DNA of 45,526 nt from Halomonas sp. Lineage in GTDB: Bacteria > Pseudomonadota > Gammaproteobacteria > Pseudomonadales > Halomonadaceae. The notes below the pieces were generated by a model that saw only the letters and a list, made by a program, of their open reading frames with translations, had not been told where the DNA came from and did no database searches. Location of the stretch: positions 1 through 45,526 of the forward strand of contig NZ_JACUUD010000014.1 of the NCBI RefSeq assembly GCF_014859505.1, given 5' to 3'. Below, one piece after another: positions 34,801 through 42,627 of this stretch (positions are counted from its first letter, which is position 1; each line of letters begins with the position of its first letter). The translations under genes were made by a program, and so were the position numbers.

Positions 34801-35261
34801 TGACAAGAACAGTGATTACCTACGGCACATTTGACATGTTTCATATTGGTCATCTCAACCTGCTTCGGCGCATTTCCGAGTTGGGGGACCGGTTGGTCGT
34901 TGCGGTATCCACGGATGAGTTCAATGCCGGTAAGGGCAAGCGAACCCTCATTCCCTTCGAGCAGCGTGCCGAAATCGTGCGCAATATCCGCTATGTGGAT
35001 GAGGTGATACCGGAGGCCTCCTGGGATCAGAAAATCGACGACGTGAAACATCACCAGGTGACCACCTTCGCCATGGGAGACGACTGGATGGGCAAGTTCG
35101 ATTTCCTTTCCCCCCATTGCGAGGTCGTGTATCTGCCGCGGACCGAGGGTGTCTCGACAACCGAGTTGAAGCGCTCCCTGAATCGCTTCTGCAGCGTTTC
35201 CCGCGAGGATATCCTGCGCGCCTTCGACGTTATCGAGCAGTTGCGCAAGGATTTTGGCTAA
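34801..35261 (+). CDS. tagD: Glycerol-3-phosphate cytidylyltransferase, TagD-type
   Basis: Makes CDP-glycerol from CTP and glycerol 3-phosphate, the donor for glycerophosphotransferases. The 152-residue product has YGTFDMFHIGHLNLL with the HxGH motif (residues 15-18), the lysine-containing AGKGKRTLIPFEQRAEIVRNIRYVD region and the C-terminal RTEGVSTTELK, matching the RTxGISTTxI signature of this family. The GC content returns to the genomic level within this gene. A 139-base AT-rich gap precedes it, which may hold a promoter that I could not define. Two TagF-like genes in the locus would consume the product. Confidence 0.92.
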
Positions 35262-35302
35262 TCGTGACTTTCCCTATCGGGCTCTATCTTGCGGTGAGTC
35301 TT

Positions 35303-36262
35303 ATGCCATGTACAGGAAAGTGGATTTCAGCCGCTCGTCGGCTACCCATCAGGGCGTTGGCAAGGGCAGGATTCGGCGTCTATCCAAGCCGCGACCTGAG
35401 AGGGGTGGCGATTACCGTTCCCGAAGTGCTCGATCGATACGCGCAGCGCCCCTGCATCGTGGAGTGCCCCATTTCCCATTGCCTATGGTTCGGTCCCACG
35501 GGCCTCGCCTATGGCAAGGAGTCATCGCACCCCTATGTGCAGAGCCTGTTGCAACAGCTGCGTGGCGAGTGTCGCTACTATCAGGAGACTTGCCTGGCGC
35601 ACTACTGGCGGTCATGGACGCCGGCGACACTGGCGGAGTCCCTGGGAATCGATGCTGAATCGGCGCATCCCTGGTTGAACGACAGCCCCCCGCTGAGCGA
35701 CTTCATGCCCTGGGGGGGCATGCCACAGTTCGAGGCCCTCAAGCTGTCCGTACAAGCCTCCGAACAGGGACGCCTGGCAGATGGAGAGATGCCGGCGGTC
35801 AGCGAGATCGCCGTCAGACAGGTGGGTCCCAAGCCCGACTGGTTCGGCGAGCTCAGGATTCAGCATCTTGTGTCGCTACATGCGCAGATAGCCTCGGAGG
35901 GCTACCGCCAGCGGGCCTCGTCGAGTCTTTCGTACAAGCATCAACATGTGGTGGTCGACTCCATGGTGCGCGGTGGCGAGGTCAGGTTCCTAGTGGCCAA
36001 CGGCCAACATCGGGCTTCGGTGCTGTCCGCCATGGGACACGAGAGCGTGCCGGTGCTGCTCAACGTCTCCCACAAGCGTGGACCATCGGTCATCCGCCGT
36101 GGCGACGCTGCTAACTGGCCGCTTGTCCGGATGGGCATCATTTCACTTTCCGATGCGCTCGACGTCTTCGACAGAGTCTTCGAGGGTCGACAGCCCCGCG
36201 GTTTTCCGGCCCTGAAGCGAGCGGGCGACCCCTGGCCGTGTTGCACCTGCCAAGGGGAATGA
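35303..36262 (+). CDS. GQHR-motif protein no. 2, paralogue of 31818-32780
   Basis: A 319-residue uncharacterised protein. It aligns along its length with the protein at 31818-32780: an N-terminal IRALARAGFGVYP helix, the AHYWRSWTPATLAESLG / PPLSDFMPWGGM pre-domain, and VANGQHRASVLSAMGHESVPVLL, with GQHR at residues 234-237 in both. The tail ANWPLVRMG...ALDVFDRVFEG also aligns. The frame is open from 35117 across the tagD end, but the ATG at 35303, preceded by GGTGAG, gives the same length and motif position as the paralogue, so I prefer it; a GTG at 35264 is the alternative. Unlike its paralogue it has a high-GC composition and a Cys-rich C-terminus (CCTC), so duplication is old or the two arrived separately. 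Confidence 0.82.
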   Translation: MPCTGKWISAARRLPIRALARAGFGVYPSRDLRGVAITVPEVLDRYAQRPCIVECPISHCLWFGPTGLAYGKESSHPYVQSLLQQLRGECRYYQETCLAHYWRSWTPATLAESLGIDAESAHPWLNDSPPLSDFMPWGGMPQFEALKLSVQASEQGRLADGEMPAVSEIAVRQVGPKPDWFGELRIQHLVSLHAQIASEGYRQRASSSLSYKHQHVVVDSMVRGGEVRFLVANGQHRASVLSAMGHESVPVLLNVSHKRGPSVIRRGDAANWPLVRMGIISLSDALDVFDRVFEGRQPRGFPALKRAGDPWPCCTCQGE

Positions 36263-36338
36263 GGGTCGGTCATTGCTTCGCCTTGCCTTCCCGAGGGCAT
36301 CCCCAGTTCGTTTTTCTGCACGCCAAGGAAGTAACCCC

Positions 36339-37355
36339 ATGTCGATTCTTGTGACAGGTGGGGCCGGTTACATTGGCTCTCACATGGTGCTCGCTCTGCT
36401 TGAGCATCACCATGAGGTAGTGGTGCTGGACAATCTGAGCAATGGTTCCGCCGCATCGCTTGAACGAGTCGCGGCGTTGACCGGCAGGGACGTGGCCTTC
36501 ATCGAAGGCGATGTGCGCGATCGAGAGCTGCTGGATCGGCTCTTCCACCAGCATAAGATCGATGACGTGCTGCATTTTGCCGGTCTCAAGGCAGTTGGAG
36601 AGAGCGTCGAGCACCCTCTGCGTTACTTCGATTACAACGTGTCGGGAACCGTGACCCTCTGTCGTGCCATGGAGGCCGCTGGCGTCCGTCGTCTGGTCTT
36701 CAGCTCCTCGGCAACGGTCTACGGGGATAACGACACCGTCCCCTACGACGAAGCGCTGCCTACCGGGGAACCGACCAATCCCTATGGTCGTTCCAAGCTG
36801 ATGGTAGAGGAGGTGCTAAGGGACCTGGCGCGGGCCGATACGCGCTGGTCCATTGCGTTGCTGCGCTACTTCAATCCTGTGGGGGCGCACCCCAGTGGAC
36901 TCATCGGCGAAGACCCGCTCGGCATTCCCAATAACCTCGTGCCTTACATCACCCAGGTCGCCGTCGGGCGCCGCGATGCGCTATCGGTGTTCGGCAACGA
37001 CTATCCGACTCCCGATGGCACCGGGGTGAGGGATTACATCCATGTGATGGATCTTGTAGAGGGGCACCTGGCGGCCATGAAGGCGATCGGCAGGCGTCCG
37101 GGCGTCTCGGTCTGGAACCTCGGGGGCGGACGGGGATACTCGGTACTCGACATGATTCAGGCCTTCGAGAAGGCCGCCGGGCGCAAGATCCCCTACCGGA
37201 TCGCGCCACGCCGAGACGGGGATCTGGCGCAATACTGGGCCGATGCCTCCAAGGCCGAGAGAGAGCTGGACTGGAAGGCGACACGTGACATTGAGGCGAT
37301 GATGGCGGATGCCTGGCGATGGCAGGTCAACAATCCCGGGGGCTATGCCTCTTGA
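36339..37355 (+). CDS. galE: UDP-glucose 4-epimerase, GalE
   Basis: NAD-dependent SDR epimerase interconverting UDP-glucose and UDP-galactose (or the HexNAc pair). The 338-residue product has TGGAGYIGSHMVLALL (about 6-21), SSSATVYGD with Ser near 123 and catalytic YGRSK (Tyr about 149, Lys about 153), then the YFNPVGAHPSGLIGEDP substrate loop typical of GalE. The ATG at 36339 follows AAGGAAG; the upstream open frame to 36273 is not conserved. It supplies a sugar donor for the polymer, and the presence of one in the capsule locus need not mean it is the housekeeping copy. Confidence 0.95.
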   Translation: MSILVTGGAGYIGSHMVLALLEHHHEVVVLDNLSNGSAASLERVAALTGRDVAFIEGDVRDRELLDRLFHQHKIDDVLHFAGLKAVGESVEHPLRYFDYNVSGTVTLCRAMEAAGVRRLVFSSSATVYGDNDTVPYDEALPTGEPTNPYGRSKLMVEEVLRDLARADTRWSIALLRYFNPVGAHPSGLIGEDPLGIPNNLVPYITQVAVGRRDALSVFGNDYPTPDGTGVRDYIHVMDLVEGHLAAMKAIGRRPGVSVWNLGGGRGYSVLDMIQAFEKAAGRKIPYRIAPRRDGDLAQYWADASKAERELDWKATRDIEAMMADAWRWQVNNPGGYAS

Positions 37356-37437
37356 TCCGGCCGTGTCCCCTGTCCCCGCATGCTGCCCCCCGGCCTGGCC
37401 CGGTGAAGCCGAGTCCTCATACCGAGAGTCGAATACC

Positions 37438-38646
37438 ATGAATTACCTCTTGCGTCTGTTGCAGCAACTCGCCTGGCTTCCGCTCTGTCTGTTCGGTTGG
37501 ATGAGCTCTCGCGATGACACGCTCTGGGTGTTCGGTGCCTGGCACGGTCGCCAGTATTCGGACAATGCCCGGCATCTCTATCGGCACGTTCGCGACCATG
37601 AACCAGAGCTTCGTGCGGTGTGGCTGAGCCATGACCCCGATGTGGTAAGGCAGGTCCGTGAGGAGGGGGGAGAGGCCGCGCTGGCCTATTCGCTGGCGGG
37701 TATCCGGTTCTCCCTGCGGGCACGCCTATTCCTCGTGACCCATACCGCGGAGGACGTCAACGCACATGCTTCCGTCGGGGGCACCCTGGTCAACCTGACT
37801 CACGGTACGCCATTGAAGCGGTTCGGAAAGGATGCCAGGTCCAGCAGGCTCGGCGGTTTCACGCCGCTGTTTGACCTCTACCTGCGCCGACTGCTGCCGG
37901 CGAAGCGGGGGCCGGATCGAGTCCTGGTGGCGTCGGGTGTCGGGCGCCAGCGGATGATGACGGCCTATGGCCTTCCTGCCGAGCGCGTCTCGGTGCTGGG
38001 CTATCCCCGCTGGGCTGCGTTCCACACCGATGCCGCCTCGTTGCTGCGTCGTGAGGGCATCGAGCCACGTCGCTACAAGGGTGTCGTGCTCTACGCCCCA
38101 ACCCTGAGGCAGCAGGGCAGGGGTGGGCTGGATGTGGCCCAGGGCAGGCGGCTCGAGGCGCTGTTGCCCTGGCTCGAGCAGCAGCAACTGCTCCTGCTGG
38201 TGCGTGGTCATGTCGCGTTGAAGATGACGGGGGTTGAGGCCCTGGCCCGGCACTCGTCACGGATCATGGAGGCTTCGGCAGACCGCTTCCCGGACGTCAA
38301 CGAGCTGATGCCTGAGATCGATGTGCTGATCACCGACTACTCCAGCCTGATGTTCGACTACGCCTGCTTCAAGCGCCCGATCATCCTGATGGCGCCGGAC
38401 CTGGAGGACTATCTCCATCGCGACGTCGGGGTCTATGGCGACTATGTCGAAGACGCCCCGGGACCTGTGATCCGCGACTGGTCCCAGGTGCCCTCGGCCT
38501 GGCAGGAAATTGCCGAGGGCCGACATGACCAGCGACTCGCTCGCTTTACGGCTCGCCATGCCGCCATGAATGACGGCCGGGAGTGCGAGAGGGTCACCAT
38601 CTACCTGCGTGACCACTATCAGCTCAAGACGGTCGTTCCTGCCTGA
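37438..38646 (+). CDS. CDP-glycerol glycerophosphotransferase family protein (TagB/TagF-like) no. 2
   Basis: A 402-residue relative of the protein at 30438-31679. It begins with a hydrophobic helix (LLRLLQQLAWLPLCLFGW) for membrane association, then WVFGAWHGRQYSDNARHLYRHV, LTHGTPLKRFGKD (catalytic-site His), VVLYAPTLR, LVRGH and DVLITDYSSLMFDYACFKRPIILMAPDLEDY, the CDP-glycerol pocket signature. The C-terminal DAPGPVIRDW is family-typical. The two copies share motifs but are not near-identical, so one may prime the linkage and the other add further glycerol phosphates, as TagB and TagF do; this is inference. The Shine-Dalgarno at 37438 is weak. Confidence 0.9.
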   Translation: MNYLLRLLQQLAWLPLCLFGWMSSRDDTLWVFGAWHGRQYSDNARHLYRHVRDHEPELRAVWLSHDPDVVRQVREEGGEAALAYSLAGIRFSLRARLFLVTHTAEDVNAHASVGGTLVNLTHGTPLKRFGKDARSSRLGGFTPLFDLYLRRLLPAKRGPDRVLVASGVGRQRMMTAYGLPAERVSVLGYPRWAAFHTDAASLLRREGIEPRRYKGVVLYAPTLRQQGRGGLDVAQGRRLEALLPWLEQQQLLLLVRGHVALKMTGVEALARHSSRIMEASADRFPDVNELMPEIDVLITDYSSLMFDYACFKRPIILMAPDLEDYLHRDVGVYGDYVEDAPGPVIRDWSQVPSAWQEIAEGRHDQRLARFTARHAAMNDGRECERVTIYLRDHYQLKTVVPA

Positions 38647-38830
38647 CGGTTCGCGCCGGGCGGTCTGCCCCGTGCCTCCTTTTTCTCGTTAACCGACCTT
38701 TCCTGTTGACCCAAGGGCCTGCTGTGTCCTCTGCATGCCCACGTCCGGGCCGCGGTCATCCTGCCGTGACGTGCCGCCGTGGGCATCGGGGGCGGGTTGG
38801 CCCCCTCTTTCCCCTTCTGTTGGAGATATC

Positions 38831-40039
38831 ATGCAACACGAATCCGAAGCCACAGTGCTGTTGACCCAGGGATGGTGCCGAAGCAGCTATTCGGCGCTGC
38901 GCGGTCTGGCGCAAAATGGTGTCGAGGTGGTGGTCTCCGATACCTCGAGGATCGGCATGTGCCAGGCCTCGCGATTTGCCCACGGGCGGGGGCGCTATGC
39001 CTCGCCCTATGGTGACCCGGAGGGGTTCGTCGCGGACGTGGTCGGCCTGTGTGAGCGTCATGACATCGGTCTCATCCTGCCGGGGCACGAGGAGGGTGAA
39101 TTGCTGGTGCAGGCCCGTGAGGCAGGGCGGCTGCCGGCGCACGTGGTGCTCCCCATGGTGGATTCGGCCACCCTGGCGCTGGTCAATGACAAGGATCGAA
39201 TGAGCCGTCTGGCCCGCGACCGGGGGGTGTCGGTTGCCTCCATCGTTGACTACACGACCCCGGCGGAGGCCGGCCAGGCGTCCGATGCTTCCTGCGAGTA
39301 CGTGGCCCGAGCGCGTCGTGGTAACAGCTCCAAGGGCGTGCGCTTTTCCCGAGGTGGCGGAACGCTGGCCCAGACGCTGGACGAGATGATCGAGGATTTC
39401 GGGCTGGATCCCTCCCGACCCCCCATCGTCCAGGAGCGGGTGGTCGGCGATGGCTGGGGCGTCTCCTGCCTCTACTGGCATGGCCAGCGTATCGCCTCCT
39501 TCACCCACCGGCGGCTGCAGGAGAAGGTCGCCACCGGCGGCACCAGTACCCTGCGGGTGAGTGACGCGCATCCAGGCATGGAGGCGGATGCCCATCGGCT
39601 GCTGGACTCGCTGGAGTGGCACGGCCTGGCGATGCTCGAGTTCAAGCACGACCCGGCAACCGGACGTCACGTCTTCATCGAGGTGAATCCCCGTCTGTGG
39701 GGCTCCATCGACCTCTCGCTGAGCGCCGGGGTGAACTTCCCCTGGCTGCTGTACCTGGCCCAGACCCGCGGTCCGGCCGTTGCCCAGGCTCATTTTCGTC
39801 CCGCCCGGCAGGGCGTCGTCGCTCGCTGGTTGCTGGGCGATGTCATCCGGCGCCTGGACCTGATGCAGCGCGGCCACCTCGGGACGGCCCTCACGTTTGC
39901 CGATGGCGTGCATGCCGACAGCTTCGATGACGCCAAGTGGGACGACCCCCTGGTGCTGTTCGGCGAGGGTCTCTACTACCTCGTGAAGGGGCTGCGGACC
40001 CAAAGCATGAACCCGCTGGAAGCGGGAATGGTGCGCTGA
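38831..40039 (+). CDS. ATP-grasp ligase
   Basis: A 402-residue ATP-grasp protein (carboxylate-amine/thiol ligase superfamily). The N-terminal Rossmann-like preATP-grasp domain (VLLTQGWCRSSYSALRGLAQNG) is followed by NDKDRMSRLARDRGVSVA (about 116-133), ATP-binding RARRGNSSKGVRF and the metal-binding FIEVNPRLWGSIDL (about 280-293). Such enzymes join a carboxylate to an amine or thiol. Its stop is one base before the PglC-like gene, whose neighbour is the amino-sugar aminotransferase, so N-acylation or aminoacylation of a 4-amino sugar is a plausible job, since no PglD-type acetyltransferase is present. Acceptor not readable. GGAG precedes the ATG. A GC-rich stem (GGGGGC/GCCCCC, 38788-38805) lies in the 184-base upstream gap. 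Confidence 0.85.
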   Translation: MQHESEATVLLTQGWCRSSYSALRGLAQNGVEVVVSDTSRIGMCQASRFAHGRGRYASPYGDPEGFVADVVGLCERHDIGLILPGHEEGELLVQAREAGRLPAHVVLPMVDSATLALVNDKDRMSRLARDRGVSVASIVDYTTPAEAGQASDASCEYVARARRGNSSKGVRFSRGGGTLAQTLDEMIEDFGLDPSRPPIVQERVVGDGWGVSCLYWHGQRIASFTHRRLQEKVATGGTSTLRVSDAHPGMEADAHRLLDSLEWHGLAMLEFKHDPATGRHVFIEVNPRLWGSIDLSLSAGVNFPWLLYLAQTRGPAVAQAHFRPARQGVVARWLLGDVIRRLDLMQRGHLGTALTFADGVHADSFDDAKWDDPLVLFGEGLYYLVKGLRTQSMNPLEAGMVR

Positions 40040-40040
40040 C

Positions 40041-40715
40041 ATGGCTCTGATCGATTATCACCACCACGACCTCCTGTCCCACAGGCATGGCACCGGGCCG
40101 AGTCCTTCACAGCGACTGGTGAAGCGGCTCTTCGATCTCGGGCTGGCCCTGACCCTGCTCGCGCTGCTGCTGCCGGTGATCCTGATCACGGCCCTGGCGG
40201 CGCGTCTGGATACCGGGGCATCCGGCTTCTTTCTTCAGGAGCGGATCGGGCGGAGAGGTCAACCGTTTCGGGTTGTCAAGATTCGTACCATGCGTCCGGT
40301 GGCGGGGACGACCGTGACCACCCTGGGAGATCCCCGCATCACTCGGCTTGGCGGCTGGTTACGCCGTACCAAGCTCGATGAGCTGCCGCAGCTGTTCAAC
40401 GTCCTGGCCGGCCAGATGAGCTTCGTGGGTCCGCGCCCCGACGTGCCGGGCTTCGCCGATGCCCTGGCCGAGGAGGGGCTGGTGATCCTCTCCGTGCGCC
40501 CTGGCATCACCGGTCCGGCCACCCTGAAGTATCGCGACGAGGAGGCCCTGTTGGCCGGGGTGGAGGACCCTGAGCGCTTCAATCGCGAGGTGATCTTCCC
40601 CGACAAGGTCCGGCTCAATCGAGACTACGTGCTGCACTGGTCCTTTACTCGGGACCTGGTCTACCTGTGGCGCACCGCGTTTCCTCGCCCGCATCACGGG
40701 TCGGAGAAGCGCTAG
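40041..40715 (+). CDS. Phosphosugar transferase initiating glycan synthesis, PglC/WcaJ-C type
   Basis: Monotopic phosphoglycosyl transferase that moves a sugar 1-phosphate to undecaprenyl phosphate, starting the repeat unit. The 224-residue size is that of the PglC core plus a short N-terminal extension: a basic helix [13 protein letters not shown] and re-entrant hydrophobic segment (about 28-58), [22 protein letters not shown] (about 60-81), the catalytic Asp/Glu pair in [13 protein letters not shown] and [12 protein letters not shown]. Together with the PglF- and PglE-like genes it suggests a bacillosamine-type amino sugar as the first residue. The gene begins one base after the ATP-grasp stop. 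Confidence 0.94.
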   Translation: MALIDYHHHDLLSHRHGTGPSPSQRLVKRLFDLGLALTLLALLLPVILITALAARLDTGASGFFLQERIGRRGQPFRVVKIRTMRPVAGTTVTTLGDPRITRLGGWLRRTKLDELPQLFNVLAGQMSFVGPRPDVPGFADALAEEGLVILSVRPGITGPATLKYRDEEALLAGVEDPERFNREVIFPDKVRLNRDYVLHWSFTRDLVYLWRTAFPRPHHGSEKR

Positions 40716-40733
40716 GTACGCTGACTGTTGCAG

Positions 40734-40748
40734 GCGCCGTTGGCGCCA
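40734..40748 (+). promoter_or_regulatory. Short perfect hairpin before the aminotransferase Shine-Dalgarno
   Basis: GGCGCC (40734-40739) pairs with GGCGCC (40743-40748) around GTT, directly before the AGGAGG-type site at 40749-40754. It may modulate translation; there is no T-tract. Confidence 0.4.
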
Positions 40749-40758
40749 GGAGGAACCA

Positions 40759-41952
40759 ATGCAAGGCTGGCCACGTCATGAACCCGATGAAATCGAGGCG
40801 GTAAACCGCGTGCTGTGTTCTGGACGCGTGAACTACTGGAACGGCGGGGAGGGGCGCGCCTTCGAGCAAGAGTTTGCCGACTTTCACGACATGCCCCATG
40901 CCATTGCCGTGGCCAACGGCACCCTGGCCCTGGAGTTGGCGCTACGCGCCCTCGAGGTGGGCCCGGGCGCTGAGGTAGTGGTGACGCCGCGCAGCTTCAT
41001 GGCGTCCGTCTCCTGCGTGGTGGCCTGCGGGGCGCGTCCGGTGTTCGCCGATGTCGACCCCGACACCGGCAACCTTACCGCCGAGAGTATCGAAGCGGTG
41101 CTGACGCCGCGCACTCGGGCCGTGATTGCCGTGCATCTCGCCGGCTGGCCCTGCGATCTGGAGGCACTGCGGGCGCTGGCCGACGAGCGGGGCCTGTGGT
41201 TGATCGAGGACTGTGCCCAGGCCCACGGCGCCATCTGGCAGGGCCGGCGGGTCGGCAGCGTGGGTGATGCGGCGGCCTTCTCCTTCTGTACCGACAAGAT
41301 CATCTCCACCGGAGGGGAGGGTGGCATGCTGCTGCTAAAGGACGATGCCGCCTGGGAGCGGGCCTGGAGTTACAAGGACCACGGCAAGTCCTGGCAGGCG
41401 GTGCACGCCGAGCATCCGCCGGGCTTTCGCTGGCTGCATGGCAGCTTCGGCAGCAACTGGCGGTTGACCGAAATGCAGGCGGCCATCGGGCGCTGCCAAC
41501 TGCGAAAGCTGGAGGGATGGCTGGCGAAACGCACGGAAAATGCTGCGCGGTTGGCGGAAGGGTTGAAGGACGTACCGGGATTGCGGCTGCCGGTTTTCCC
41601 GCCACAGGCCACGCCGGCCTGGTACCGCTTCTACGCCTTTGTCGAGCCTGATGCCCTTGGCCCGGGCTGGGATCGTGATGCCATCGTCGCCGAGGTCAAC
41701 GCCAGGGGCGGGCACTGTCTGCATGGCGGCTGCAGCGAGATCTATCGGGAGCAGGCCTTCGATGGCACCGATCTTCGTCCACGCGAGCCTCTTCCCGTGG
41801 CGAAGCGGCTGGGCGAGACCAGCCTGATGTTCCTGGTGGACCACACCCTTAATCCGGACCAGATGTGCCACCTGGCCGAGCGGGTCAAGGAGACGATGGC
41901 CCTGGCCAGCGGAGGGTCCCACGCCCGGCTGGGTGAACGCCAGGCCGTGTAA
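40759..41952 (+). CDS. PLP aminotransferase, DegT/DnrJ/EryC1/StrS (PglE-type)
   Basis: PLP-dependent aminotransferase acting on 4-keto (or 3-keto) nucleotide sugars. The 397-residue product has the N-terminal sugar-binding stretch (RVNYWNGGEGRAFE), the VANGTLALELAL cofactor-phosphate site, IEDCAQAHGA with the Asp binding the PLP pyridine, and FSFCTDKIISTGGEGGM with the Schiff-base Lys. It is expected to aminate the product of the dehydratase at 25493-27478. Shine-Dalgarno AGGAGG at good spacing. It is the last gene of the capsule set; the TerB-like gene follows after 37 bases and is probably unrelated. Confidence 0.94.
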   Translation: MQGWPRHEPDEIEAVNRVLCSGRVNYWNGGEGRAFEQEFADFHDMPHAIAVANGTLALELALRALEVGPGAEVVVTPRSFMASVSCVVACGARPVFADVDPDTGNLTAESIEAVLTPRTRAVIAVHLAGWPCDLEALRALADERGLWLIEDCAQAHGAIWQGRRVGSVGDAAAFSFCTDKIISTGGEGGMLLLKDDAAWERAWSYKDHGKSWQAVHAEHPPGFRWLHGSFGSNWRLTEMQAAIGRCQLRKLEGWLAKRTENAARLAEGLKDVPGLRLPVFPPQATPAWYRFYAFVEPDALGPGWDRDAIVAEVNARGGHCLHGGCSEIYREQAFDGTDLRPREPLPVAKRLGETSLMFLVDHTLNPDQMCHLAERVKETMALASGGSHARLGERQAV

Positions 41953-41989
41953 CAGGTCATACTCCGAGACAGATACGAGGAGGACGGCC

Positions 41990-42445
41990 GTGCTTACAGC
42001 TATTCAGCGTTTCTTCCAGCAGGTGCTGGCAGACCCCGAGGCGCAGGGCGAAGAGGGGCCTACCCTGGAACTCGCCGCGGCGGCTCTCCTGTGCGAGGTG
42101 ATGCGCGCCGATTATCAGGAAGATCCTGCCCAACTGGTGGCGCTGCGCGAGATGCTGCGTGAAAGCCTCGATCTGGAGGATGAGGCGGTGGATGAACTGG
42201 TGGCGCTGGCTCGGGAGGAGGTGGAGAGTTCGGTGGACCATTATCAGTTCGTGAGCCTCATCAAGCAGCATTACGACTGCCCCAGGCGCTGCGCGCTGGT
42301 GCGGATGATGTGGGAACTGGCGCTGGCCGACGGCGAGCACCACCATCTCGAGGAACACCGCATCCGCCAGCTCGCCGACCTGCTGCACGTGGGGCACGGC
42401 GATTTCATCCGCGCCAAGCTTCAGGCCCAGGTGGCGTGCGATTGA
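41990..42445 (+). CDS. TerB-family protein
   Basis: A 151-residue all-helical cytosolic protein with the TerB pattern: LLCEVMRADYQEDPAQLVALREML in the first half and RMMWELALADGEHHHLEEHRIRQLADLL (about 110-137) in the second. The repeated acidic Asp-Gly-x-x-x-x-x-E motif, thought to bind metal, is present in the second half. It begins at GTG (41990) with the strong GAGGAGG site; no ATG suits. TerB proteins are named for tellurite resistance, but single copies outside ter operons are of unknown role. Not clearly linked to the capsule genes despite the same direction. Confidence 0.87.
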   Translation: MLTAIQRFFQQVLADPEAQGEEGPTLELAAAALLCEVMRADYQEDPAQLVALREMLRESLDLEDEAVDELVALAREEVESSVDHYQFVSLIKQHYDCPRRCALVRMMWELALADGEHHHLEEHRIRQLADLLHVGHGDFIRAKLQAQVACD

Positions 42446-42471
42446 AAGCTTCGTCTATCGCCGCGAGACTT

Positions 42472-42490
42472 TTTGGAGAAATCCTCCAAA
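42472..42490 (+). terminator. Small hairpin after the TerB-like gene
   Basis: TTTGGAG (42472-42478) pairs with CTCCAAA (42484-42490) around AAATC, 26 bases after the stop. There is no T-tract, so termination is uncertain; it could stabilise the 3' end instead. Confidence 0.3.
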
Positions 42491-42576
42491 CATGCCGAAT
42501 AAAATAGACAGTTCATCTTAATTCTTGTCGATATCCCGTGGTTATGGCGAGGCCTGCTAGACTGGATCCCACGAAT

Positions 42577-42605
42577 GCCCTGCCGAGAGGCGGGGCTTTT
42601 TCTTT
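42577..42605 (+). terminator. Intrinsic terminator in the leader of the DadA-like gene
   Basis: GCCCTGCC (42577-42584) pairs with GGCGGGGC (42589-42596) around a GAGA tetraloop (8 bp with one T:G pair), followed by TTTTTCTTT (42597-42605). It ends 22 bases before the ATG at 42628, so it is either the terminator of an upstream transcript or an attenuator. Confidence 0.75.
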
Positions 42606-42627
42606 GGCGGATCGGGGAGACTCTCGC

